A stretch of 64,000 nucleotides of DNA from Chryseobacterium indologenes (GTDB lineage Bacteria; Bacteroidota; Bacteroidia; Flavobacteriales; Weeksellaceae): the NCBI GenBank assembly GCA_002439165.1, contig DJTE01000023.1, positions 62,001-126,000 on the forward strand, written 5' to 3'. Position 1 is the first letter of the stretch; every line of letters starts with the position of its first letter. The notes under the pieces are model-generated. The model made no database searches, was not told the DNA's origin, and saw nothing but the letters and a program-made list of their open reading frames with translations. Made by a program: the position numbers and the translations under genes. This document shows positions 49,668-57,256 of this stretch, in pieces.

Positions 49668-51809
49668 ATGAAAAAGCTATTTCTTACCTTATCGGTAGGT
49701 GCATTCTCTGTCACTTACGCACAGAACCTGAACTTTTCTGATGTAAAATTCAAAGCCCTGCTTTTAAGTTCTTCTCCCGCCAACTCAATTGTAAAAGATT
49801 TTAACGGAAACTCCATAGCCATTGATGCTAACAGTGATGGTGAAATCCAGCTATCAGAAGCCCAGCAGGTAAAAATACTGAACTTAAGGATGGATCAGAC
49901 CCAGATGTATATTGACCCGGCTGGAAACACTTATGATCCGGACAATATAAAGCAAAGCTATTATACCAGCCATCTACCGGGCGGGATTTCCGATGCCCTT
50001 CTTTTCCCTAATCTTGAAGAATTGTACTTCCGGGATGTAAAAACCGCCAATATCAGTTTTGCCAACAATACAAAGATCAGAAAAGTACAGGGAAGACCTT
50101 TTTATTACGATTTCACACAGCCCGTACCGCAAACTCCTGCTGCAATAAACCTTTCATTCGATAACTGTTCCGGGATCAGCGATATTGCTGACGTCATTGC
50201 TTTTCCTTCCAATTCCAGCCCGTGGATAGCCCCTGAAAATACCTTAACCCTTAAAAACTGTCAGCAGATTAACCCCGATGCGGTAATCAATTCGGCGGAT
50301 CTTGAAGAAATATCTATTCAGAATTCAAATATCAGGACCCTTACATTCAATTCCTGCAGGTATCTGAAAAAAATAGCAGTCCCCAATCTGAATACGCTGA
50401 CCAGAATTTCAGTTCTGGGAACAACCGAAATAACTCCCCAAAATATTCAGTTAATTGCCAATAACTGCACCGCCCTGGAGGAAATTAAAGCAGATACCGA
50501 TCATTATCATTCTACAGGGTCCTATTTTACTTCAGTGAACCTCAACGGCTGTACTTCCTTAAAGAAAATCATGGGACTGAACGCTCCTGTCATCGATTTT
50601 AGCTCCGCAGGATTAATCAACCTGGAAGAACTGGACTGTTCTTTTTATAACAGGTATGTTTACAGTACAACAACAGGGGTCTATTTCGGAAAAGTAACTT
50701 CTTTAAATCTTTCCGGGCTTCCCAGGCTCAGAATTTTAAAAGCCTCTAATCAGAAAATAGCCCATAACATCAATTTCAGTACCGCACAAACCCTGGAAAA
50801 TATTGATATAACAAACTCCTGTGGTTATATGAATACGGTAAACGTAAGCAACCTCTCCCATCTCCATACTCTGAAAACAGACCGTACGGAAACCACAAAC
50901 ACTCAGGGTAATGCAGATCTTCAGAATATTATCGCTAAAAACTGTGTCGCCCTGACGAATTTCAAGTTTAAAAACAACAGTGATCTGAGAAAGCTGGATC
51001 TGGAGAACTGCCCCGGCCTGCAAAAACTGTCTATTAATTATAATTATGACGACGGTGCATTCCCGAATCTGGAGGAAATTAACCTTAAACAATGTACCGG
51101 ATTTAAAGATATATCCATCAACTATACCAGGATATCGTCTCTGGATACCAAAGACTGTACAGCATTACAGTCACTGGAACTTACACAGCTCGATCTGCTG
51201 ACATCTCTGAATATCACCAATAACAGCAATCTGGAATCCCTTTTCCTGGCCTCACTGCCTGTATTGACAGGAGTAGATACTTCAACGAATATCAATCTGA
51301 AAAATCCGGGCTTCGTGAATTGCCCAAAGATTACCCAGCTGAATTTTTCCGGCTCATCTCACCTGGAAGGGCTCAGTCTAATGAATATGCGCGACCTCAC
51401 CCATGTGAATTTAAGAAACGGTTCCATAGAAGATTCTCACGATTACTCCGGCTACAACCCGAATCTTTCAATATGTGTGGATGATGCCCAGTTGAGTGAA
51501 GTACAGGCAATGTATCCGGACATTAATTTTACTACGAATTGCGGAAGCTTTTTAGCCAACAGAGAATCAAAAGCCACCGAGGGAACCGTAAAAATCTCTC
51601 CCAATCCGGCAAAAGACATAGTACAGATCAGATATGATGCTCCTGTAAAGAATGTAACGATCATCAGCTCACAGGGAGCGGTAATTTTTAACAGGAATTT
51701 CAATAAGGAACGCATCGACATTGACCTTTCAGCGTATCCGAGTGCTGTTTATCTTTTCAGAATAACCACAGAAACCGGACAGTTTTCGGAGAAAGTGATC
51801 AAAAACTAA
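49668..51809 (+). CDS. T9SS-exported leucine-rich-repeat-like protein with EF-hand loop
   Basis: A 713-residue exported protein with signal peptide at 1-19 (FSVTYAQ). Residues 53-64 form a full EF-hand/dockerin-type calcium loop (DANSDGEIQLSE, acidic positions 1, 3, 5, 12). The middle (about 105-620) is an irregular leucine-rich array with units such as LNLSGLPRLRIL and LDLENCPGLQKL. The last 70 residues are a T9SS type A sorting domain: ISPNPAKDIVQIRYD, VTIISSQGAVIF, IDLSAYPSAVYLFRI and the end FSEKVIKN. It is secreted by the PorX-controlled system and probably attached to or released from the surface. Target unknown. Confidence 0.85.
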   Translation: MKKLFLTLSVGAFSVTYAQNLNFSDVKFKALLLSSSPANSIVKDFNGNSIAIDANSDGEIQLSEAQQVKILNLRMDQTQMYIDPAGNTYDPDNIKQSYYTSHLPGGISDALLFPNLEELYFRDVKTANISFANNTKIRKVQGRPFYYDFTQPVPQTPAAINLSFDNCSGISDIADVIAFPSNSSPWIAPENTLTLKNCQQINPDAVINSADLEEISIQNSNIRTLTFNSCRYLKKIAVPNLNTLTRISVLGTTEITPQNIQLIANNCTALEEIKADTDHYHSTGSYFTSVNLNGCTSLKKIMGLNAPVIDFSSAGLINLEELDCSFYNRYVYSTTTGVYFGKVTSLNLSGLPRLRILKASNQKIAHNINFSTAQTLENIDITNSCGYMNTVNVSNLSHLHTLKTDRTETTNTQGNADLQNIIAKNCVALTNFKFKNNSDLRKLDLENCPGLQKLSINYNYDDGAFPNLEEINLKQCTGFKDISINYTRISSLDTKDCTALQSLELTQLDLLTSLNITNNSNLESLFLASLPVLTGVDTSTNINLKNPGFVNCPKITQLNFSGSSHLEGLSLMNMRDLTHVNLRNGSIEDSHDYSGYNPNLSICVDDAQLSEVQAMYPDINFTTNCGSFLANRESKATEGTVKISPNPAKDIVQIRYDAPVKNVTIISSQGAVIFNRNFNKERIDIDLSAYPSAVYLFRITTETGQFSEKVIKN

Positions 51810-51834
51810 TCATTTGCAATCGTGTTTCAGCAAG

Positions 51835-51866
51835 AAAATCATAGAACCTTCTATGATTTTTTTGGT
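51835..51866 (+). terminator. terminator of the T9SS cargo gene
   Basis: AAAATCATAGAA (51835-51846) is nearly perfectly paired with TTCTATGATTTT (51849-51860), followed by TTTGG. The loop is CC, so the pairing near the loop opens by a few bases. Confidence 0.8.
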
Positions 51867-51867
51867 T

Positions 51868-51875
51868 TATATTTG
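51868..51875 (+). promoter_or_regulatory. -7 promoter element of the DUF72 gene
   Basis: TATATTTG matches TAnnTTTG, 32 bases before the ATG and just after the preceding terminator. Confidence 0.5.
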
Positions 51876-51907
51876 TGTTTATTGTTTAATGTTTTAAAAC
51901 TAAAGAT

Positions 51908-52798
51908 ATGAAATTCGGACAAGTAGAAGATCCTTCAAAAATAGATTTCACATTACCCAAAGACCATCCGAGAACCAAAGATATTTTAAGCCGCAATACC
52001 AACGGACTGGATACGGTTTCCGTGGGATGTGCCAAGTGGAATAAAACCGATCTGAAAGGATTTTATCCCAAAGGGACTAAAGATGAACTGACGTATTACG
52101 CCACTCAGTTCAACTCTATTGAACTGAATGCTACATTCTACGGAATGCCTACCCCGGAGCAGGTACAGACCTGGAAAGAAAAAACTCCCGAAAATTTTAA
52201 ATTTTTCCCAAAAATCACCAATACTGTCTCTCATTTCAGAAGACTGATTGATGTAACTGAACCGGTAACCCATTTTGCCCAGGCCGTTATGAATTTCGAT
52301 GAAAAACTGGGAATGGCATTTCTTCAGCTACATGATAATTTTAAACCGAAAGATTATGACAGGCTGGAAAGGTTCGTAAAAGACTGGCCGAAAGAAGTTC
52401 CTCTGGCTATTGAGCTCCGCAATACCGAATGGTTTACCGATGAAGAGATCTTAAATACCACCTGCGAGCTTTTTGAAGCCCACAACATCACCAACATCAT
52501 TGTAGATACCGCAGGAAGAAGAGATATGCTCCATATGCGCCTGACGACTCCGAACGCTTTCATCCGCTATGTGGGAGCCAATGCCGAAAGTGATTATAAC
52601 CGGCTGGATGACTGGATGGAACACTTAACCCGGTGGAAAAAAGAGGGTCTTCAGAACCTGTATTTTTTCGTTCATCAGAATGTGGAAAAAGCCTCCCCTC
52701 TGCTGTCTGCTTACTTCATCAAAAAAATGAATGAAGCCTGGAAAACAGATCTGCATATTCCCCATATGGCCGCTGAAGGTACGGGTACGCTTTTTTAA
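51908..52798 (+). CDS. DUF72 family protein
   Basis: A 296-residue cytoplasmic TIM-barrel-like protein of the DUF72 (YecE-like) family. Recognisable blocks are SVGCAKWNKTDLKGFYPKGT, DELTYYATQFNSIELNATFY, EKTPENFKFFPKI, LGMAFLQLHDNFKPKD, PLAIELRNTEWF and the late LQNLYFFVHQNVEKA. The length is usual. No catalytic mechanism is established for the family that I can cite; a sugar- or nucleotide-processing barrel is often assumed. It stands alone, after a terminator and its own -7 element. Confidence 0.88.
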   Translation: MKFGQVEDPSKIDFTLPKDHPRTKDILSRNTNGLDTVSVGCAKWNKTDLKGFYPKGTKDELTYYATQFNSIELNATFYGMPTPEQVQTWKEKTPENFKFFPKITNTVSHFRRLIDVTEPVTHFAQAVMNFDEKLGMAFLQLHDNFKPKDYDRLERFVKDWPKEVPLAIELRNTEWFTDEEILNTTCELFEAHNITNIIVDTAGRRDMLHMRLTTPNAFIRYVGANAESDYNRLDDWMEHLTRWKKEGLQNLYFFVHQNVEKASPLLSAYFIKKMNEAWKTDLHIPHMAAEGTGTLF

Positions 52799-52936
52799 TA
52801 AATAAAATTTACATCAGAAAACAATCTGATAAAAATAAAATATCCCAAAAACACCTATTTATATTAAAAAAATTAGTATTTTAGGGTATACCGATGTTCC
52901 CCATAGAACGGAGTATATTTTAAAATACGAAATGTC

Positions 52937-53167
52937 ATGGAAAAAAAAATTTGCACCATCAGCATTGCCAGCAATTGGCTGGGCGATGAATACACTTTCT
53001 ACGAAGATCATAAAATAAAAAGGGTTTTTGATAATCACAGTTTGAGTTCAAACCAGACCGAGTGGCTGGAAGCCCGGCAGATCAGCAAGCAGAATAAAGA
53101 TAAACTGATCAGGAGCTGTCCTGAAGAACACAAGGAACAGGTTATGCTTATTCTAGACTATCCCTGA
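52937..53167 (+). CDS. small hypothetical protein
   Basis: A 76-residue soluble protein, MEKKICTISIASNWLGDEYT onwards, with charged stretches HKIKRVFDNHS and ARQISKQNKDKLIRSCPEEH. There is no signal peptide, membrane segment or known motif. Codon use and the absence of a competing frame suggest it is real, and a terminator-like hairpin (53200-53238) follows. I do not recognise a family. Confidence 0.55.
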   Translation: MEKKICTISIASNWLGDEYTFYEDHKIKRVFDNHSLSSNQTEWLEARQISKQNKDKLIRSCPEEHKEQVMLILDYP

Positions 53168-53199
53168 TTCTATATGAGTAATAAAGTAATGAGCAACAG

Positions 53200-53245
53200 G
53201 CAATAGGTAATAGATAGCTGATATATATTACTTATTGCTTATTTT
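53200..53245. terminator. terminator shared by the convergent 52937 and 53232 genes
   Basis: GCAATAGGTAATA (53200-53212) pairs with TATTACTTATTGC (53226-53238) with one wobble, followed by TTATTTTTTC. The right arm covers the stop codon of the convergent gene (53232-53234). Confidence 0.65.
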
Positions 53246-53825
53246 TTCTCAGCAGAAGCACCAGATTCAGGAACAGGAGAAGAAAATCCAGGGTAACCCA
53301 GATTCCCAGTTTTGCATTTTCATAATTATAGGCATCTACCTGCTTTTTGGCCATATCGGAAAGTTTCACACTCTGATTGATGTAATTCTGTACTTCCACG
53401 ATCTGATCCATGTTTTTGTTGGGAACGGAATGTTGGGAAAAATACACCATATTTTTTTTGCCCAGATATCCTATGATCCAGTATTCATCAGACTTATCCA
53501 TTTTCAGGTATTCGATCCTGTAATATTCCGGACGGATTTTTCCGATGTGTTTGGGGAGCAGTTCCCCGTTGACACCATGATCTACACTGATGAGATAAAA
53601 ATCCAGTGTCTGAGGAAGTTTATTGATAACCTGCAGTCCTACGGAATTATCTACAAACCCTACTGCACTTTTCTTGATAAACCAATACGTAAAAACGGAA
53701 ATAGAGGAAACTACCGTAAGAACACGGAAGAGTTTTGCCCATTTTGCCATCCTTCCCGATTTTATTTTAAACAAAACCAGGGAAAGCACACAAGCCCAAA
53801 AGATCACAAAAATGATAAATTCCAT
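53232..53825 (-). CDS. membrane protein of unknown function
   Basis: A 197-residue protein with three hydrophobic segments: residues 2-20 (EFIIFVIFWACVLSLVLFKI), 35-50 (LTVVSSISVFTYWFI) and near the C-terminus (ILVTLDFLLLFLNLVLLL-like, about 172-190). The middle, about 55-165, is hydrophilic and should lie outside the membrane on one side; it includes LPQTLDFYLISVDHG and MVYFSQHSVPNKN. No motif of known function was recognised. A -7 element TATCTTTG (minus, 53830-53837) ends 4 bases before the ATG, so the mRNA may be leaderless. Confidence 0.65.
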   Translation of the reverse strand: MEFIIFVIFWACVLSLVLFKIKSGRMAKWAKLFRVLTVVSSISVFTYWFIKKSAVGFVDNSVGLQVINKLPQTLDFYLISVDHGVNGELLPKHIGKIRPEYYRIEYLKMDKSDEYWIIGYLGKKNMVYFSQHSVPNKNMDQIVEVQNYINQSVKLSDMAKKQVDAYNYENAKLGIWVTLDFLLLFLNLVLLLRKNKQ

Positions 53826-53829
53826 ACTG

Positions 53830-53837
53830 CAAAGATA
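53830..53837 (-). promoter_or_regulatory. -7 promoter element of the 53232 gene
   Basis: The minus strand reads TATCTTTG directly before the ATG at 53825. Confidence 0.45.
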
Positions 53838-54009
53838 CAGATTTCGCCTGAGTCTGGTAAAAGAGAAGATAAAGACCGGATAAAAGGAAGCTTATGAAGT
53901 CTGAAACAAAGAAAATTCAGTAATCAGACTTATACCGTTGGAACATTATAGTACGACGGATAATAACAGCGGTACCTTCCTTCTTCCGGCCTTGATCTAA
54001 AATATTATA

Positions 54010-54654
54010 TTAGTCAACATTCCATTCTTTATAGAACTGATCCAGAAATGCCTGCATAAAATCATGTCTTTCCTGAGCCAGTTCTTTACCTTTTTCTGTA
54101 TTCATCATATCCTTTAAAAGCAGTAATTTTTCATAGAAATGATTGATGGTGGTTCCGTTCGATTTTTTGTACTGATCTTTGGTCATTTCCAGATTGGGTT
54201 TAATTTCCGGATCATATATCGGATTGTTCTTATAGCCTCCGAAGTTGAATGTTCTCCCGATCCCGATGGCTCCAATGGCATCAATACGGTCTGCATCCTG
54301 AACTATTTTAAGCTCAACGGGAGGATTTGCAGGAATTTCGGCCCTGTTTTTAAACGAAATATTTTTAATAATAAATAGAACCTGTTCTATCACGTCTTCA
54401 GGAACCTGCTGTTCTTCTAAAAATGCTCTCGAAATTTTCGGGGCAATAGTTTCATCTCCGTTATGAAATTTAGGATCTGCAATATCGTGCAGTAATGCAG
54501 ACAGCTCTACAACATCCCGGTTGCAGTTCTCTGCTTCCGCTATTTTTTTTGAAAGTTTCCATACTCTTTCGATGTGATACCAGTCATGCCCGGCTTCCGC
54601 TCCTTCCAGTTTTTCTTTTACAAATGCTACGGTGTTTTCAATTACGCTTTTCAT
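54010..54654 (-). CDS. HD-domain phosphohydrolase (YedJ/YpgQ-like)
   Basis: A 214-residue cytoplasmic metal-dependent phosphohydrolase. Metal ligands are HDWYHIERV (His27), ELSALLHDIADPKFH (His56 and Asp57) and VQDADRIDAIGAIGIGRTF (late Asp). This set is the YedJ/YpgQ-like HD branch, some members of which have been shown to act on nucleotides. The gene overlaps the upstream hydrolase gene by 4 bases (54651-54654), so translation is coupled. The substrate is not known. Confidence 0.85.
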   Translation of the reverse strand: MKSVIENTVAFVKEKLEGAEAGHDWYHIERVWKLSKKIAEAENCNRDVVELSALLHDIADPKFHNGDETIAPKISRAFLEEQQVPEDVIEQVLFIIKNISFKNRAEIPANPPVELKIVQDADRIDAIGAIGIGRTFNFGGYKNNPIYDPEIKPNLEMTKDQYKKSNGTTINHFYEKLLLLKDMMNTEKGKELAQERHDFMQAFLDQFYKEWNVD

Positions 54655-55496
54655 GAGTTTCTTAATTCGTTTAAAATAATACTCCAGAGTTTCTGATTAT
54701 AGCTTCTGAAAAAATTAACATGTCCGATTTCTTTTTTATCAGATTCGGAGACCTTTATCAGTCGGTAAGTAGGCTTAAGATTGGGATAGGTATCGTTTAA
54801 AAGGCTCAGAACACCTTTTTCCGTGAGCCACGCATCATCTTCAGCCCGGATCACGAATGTTTTCTGGGTTAATTTTTTAGAATGATCATCAGTTTTCTCC
54901 AGCAGTCTGTTGGTTGATTTCCTGTTTAAAATTAAGGTTCTCCAGTCAAATGCGCAATTTTTCGGAAGACTTTCTCCCAAACCGAACCAATGGGCTGGAA
55001 AATACCCAAGCAATCCGGTGGTTACAGGCTGTGCGATCCCAAACCCGAGGTAGGCTTCAATTTTCGTTTTTCCTTTCAGATTTCCGACAAAGGCATTTTG
55101 CGTTCCTACAAAAACCAGTTCATCAAACATCACCGAATCTTCGTTCATTCCGAGGATCAGTGCCCCTACCGAATGGCCGAGACAATATTTTGTATAGTCA
55201 GGATATTCGGTTTTTATATATTGTGTTATTGTTTTATAGTCTACTGAACCCCATATTCTCATGGAAGCTTCGAAACCTTTCATTTCGGCAGGCTTGGAAA
55301 GACCTATCCCTCTGTAATCATAGGTAATCACCGTAAATCCATGTTCAGCAAAATACCGGGCAAAAGAAAAATATACCTGCTGCTTCACTCCCGTTGCCGA
55401 ATTGATAAGAAGAAGGTTTCCGTTACTTTTTCCGGGCCGGAAAAGGTGTGCAGTAAGGCGTATGTGATCTTTTGTGGTAAGTGAAAGTTTTTCCAT
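54651..55496 (-). CDS. alpha/beta-fold hydrolase
   Basis: A 281-residue hydrolase of the alpha/beta superfamily. The nucleophile is in CLGHSVGALILG (GxSxG) near residue 110. The N-terminal strand FRPGKSNGNLLLINSATGVK carries the oxyanion-side loop, and TVITYDYRGIGLSKPAEM is the usual DxRGxGxS block. The Asp and His are expected in VIRAEDDAWLTEKG and EIGHVNFF. No signal peptide is visible, so it is cytoplasmic. Substrate unknown; an esterase-like role is inference. It lies after a terminator and is the first of a coupled pair with the HD gene. Confidence 0.85.
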   Translation of the reverse strand: MEKLSLTTKDHIRLTAHLFRPGKSNGNLLLINSATGVKQQVYFSFARYFAEHGFTVITYDYRGIGLSKPAEMKGFEASMRIWGSVDYKTITQYIKTEYPDYTKYCLGHSVGALILGMNEDSVMFDELVFVGTQNAFVGNLKGKTKIEAYLGFGIAQPVTTGLLGYFPAHWFGLGESLPKNCAFDWRTLILNRKSTNRLLEKTDDHSKKLTQKTFVIRAEDDAWLTEKGVLSLLNDTYPNLKPTYRLIKVSESDKKEIGHVNFFRSYNQKLWSIILNELRNS

Positions 55497-55510
55497 AGAC
55501 TAAAAAGAAA

Positions 55511-55535
55511 AAATCCACTATAAAAGTGGAAATTT
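55511..55535 (-). terminator. terminator of the ribokinase gene
   Basis: TCCACT (55514-55519) pairs with AGTGGA (55525-55530). The minus strand continues with TTTTTTCTTTTT, the expected T tract, so it ends the ribokinase transcript. Confidence 0.65.
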
Positions 55536-55586
55536 TAGCGGTTATTTTATATAAAATATCAGATTTTCGATATGTGGCAAATAGCT

Positions 55587-56474
55587 TTACAGGAAATCCG
55601 ACATTCTCGGCAGCCCTGTCTGGGAACCTTTTCCTCTGGAAACCCTCGAAGAAACTTCATTTCCGAACTTCACGCATTCTTCAATAGAATTCCCGTGACA
55701 CAGAGCGATAGCGAATCCTGAAGTAAAGGCATCTCCCATTCCCATTTTGTATACGGTCTCGTCTTTATCATTACGGTAATACTTCATTTCCGTGCCGTCA
55801 AAATAGATTGTGGAATTTGTATCGTCTCTTACAAAAACTTTGTTGAAATACTTTTTAAGCACTTCCTCTCTCTGTTCTTCACCGAAAAGAATGTACAGTT
55901 CATTGCTTTTAGCCACAATGAAATCCACATTTTCAATAAGCTCATTACTGATCTTCATTGCCGGAGAAGCATAAAGACCAACTTTTTTACCATATTTTTT
56001 GGCTTTTCTTACCGTATATTCCACCGCTTCCATAGCTACTTCCAGCTGTACCAAAACAAGGTCTGCCGTATGAAAATAGCGGTCTGCTTCTTCTATATGT
56101 TCTATGCTCAGACACTTGTTGGCCGCAGGAACCACCACAATGGCAGCATTTCCGTTACAGGTTGTCACGTAGGCTGTTCCTGTTGCTTCACGGTCTGTTT
56201 CATGAACAAAACCTACGTTTACACTCTCACTTACCAGATTTCTCATGATCTGCTGTCCTAAAGGATCCATTCCCACGCAGCCTACAAAATACACACTTGC
56301 TCCGAGCCTTGCCGTTCCTACTGCCTGGTTGGCTCCTTTGCCTCCGAAATAGCTGTCTGAATTGACGGCGAGAACCGTTTCATTCGGCTGGGGAAGTTTT
56401 TCAGTTTCTAAAACCAGATCAATGGATGAGCTGCCTACAACAATAATTTTGGGTTGTTCTGATGAGAATTTCAT
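55587..56474 (-). CDS. rbsK: ribokinase (PfkB family)
   Basis: A 295-residue sugar kinase that phosphorylates ribose or a similar sugar at the 5-position. Motifs are VGSSSIDLVLETEKLPQPNE, DSYFGGKGANQAVGTARLGA (PfkB signature 1), AVGxVVPAANKCLS-like substrate-binding region, and KMGMGDAFTSGFAIALC, where the usual GAGD is GMGD with the catalytic Asp kept. The Ala-to-Met change in that loop is worth noting; the fold is intact. It is bounded by a terminator and has no ribose transporter beside it. Ribose is the likely, not proven, substrate. Confidence 0.85.
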   Translation of the reverse strand: MKFSSEQPKIIVVGSSSIDLVLETEKLPQPNETVLAVNSDSYFGGKGANQAVGTARLGASVYFVGCVGMDPLGQQIMRNLVSESVNVGFVHETDREATGTAYVTTCNGNAAIVVVPAANKCLSIEHIEEADRYFHTADLVLVQLEVAMEAVEYTVRKAKKYGKKVGLYASPAMKISNELIENVDFIVAKSNELYILFGEEQREEVLKKYFNKVFVRDDTNSTIYFDGTEMKYYRNDKDETVYKMGMGDAFTSGFAIALCHGNSIEECVKFGNEVSSRVSRGKGSQTGLPRMSDFL

Positions 56475-56541
56475 TGGTGTTTTTTCATTAATTTAATAAA
56501 AATTTTTTCCGGAAATATGGTCTCAAAAATAGCTAATTTAA

Positions 56542-57177
56542 TTAACTTATTTCAATAAATTCTGTAATTATCTTGACCGGTTTTCCAGCTTTGTCATACG
56601 CAATATAGCTGGCGTAAAAACCTTCTCCGTATCCTGTTTCAAAAGCAAAGATAGTGCCCGGATGCTGTTCGGCAGGTTTCAGGAATGCATACTGATCTAT
56701 GGCTCCCTTTTCATCAAAAAAATGTTCATGGAAGAATTCTTCATAGATCCCCATGAAATCTGCACCTTTGCTGTGATAGAGTCTTTTTTCAAGGTCGTTA
56801 AGACTGTTCTGGGTATCTGCATCCATAAAGCATCCCATCCCGCTTTCCACGGGATAGCCGAAGACTTCCTCTTCTGTAAGATCCTTAACGTCCTGTCCGG
56901 ATGTTACAGCCATTTTCCAATCGGCAACTGTTTCTTTACTGAAAATAATTTCCGCATAGGCTACACAGTTACTTTCCCTTTCTTTATGCAGCAGAACAGA
57001 GAAGTTTCCTTTGGGAAATCCGGTAGAAAAAGGCAGCATATCATTGGTGATCAGAGGATCACAGGCTATCAGTTTACCGCTGGAAAGGTAGATCTTTCCC
57101 ACTTCAAAGCTTTCAAGCAGAGGACTTTCTACAAACTCCTTCGAGAAAAGCTTTTTTATATTTTCTATGTGTGTCAT
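56542..57177 (-). CDS. DUF4241 family protein
   Basis: A 211-residue cytoplasmic protein. The sequence GKLIACDPLI, PFSTGFPKGNFSVLLHKE, GYPVESGMGCFMDAD and the terminal FAFETGYGEGFYASYIAYD match the DUF4241 family. The repeated pattern GxGxGFY near the C-terminus is its signature. The family has no assigned activity that I know. There is no toxin-like neighbour here to support an immunity role. It stands between valS and rbsK, all on the minus strand. Confidence 0.82.
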   Translation of the reverse strand: MTHIENIKKLFSKEFVESPLLESFEVGKIYLSSGKLIACDPLITNDMLPFSTGFPKGNFSVLLHKERESNCVAYAEIIFSKETVADWKMAVTSGQDVKDLTEEEVFGYPVESGMGCFMDADTQNSLNDLEKRLYHSKGADFMGIYEEFFHEHFFDEKGAIDQYAFLKPAEQHPGTIFAFETGYGEGFYASYIAYDKAGKPVKIITEFIEIS

Positions 57178-57199
57178 TTTTAATTCTTCTTTTTAAATT

Positions 57200-57232
57200 G
57201 TCAGGCTGAACACGTTTTGTGCCCAGCCTGAC
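57200..57232 (-). terminator. terminator of valS
   Basis: GTCAGGCTG (57200-57208) pairs with CAGCCTGAC (57224-57232), with a short inner CAC/GTG pair in the loop. The T tract on the minus strand is weak (AATTT). Confidence 0.65.
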
Positions 57233-57256
57233 ATTTTGATAAAGCTATGGTGTAAG

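Noticed and set aside
53235..53897. A 220-codon open frame on the plus strand
   Set aside because: It is antisense to the 53232-53825 membrane protein gene and has no protein-like character; the minus-strand frame has clear membrane segments and its own promoter.
56542..57177. DUF4241 protein as an immunity protein
   Set aside because: No toxin-like partner gene is near; neighbours are rbsK and valS.
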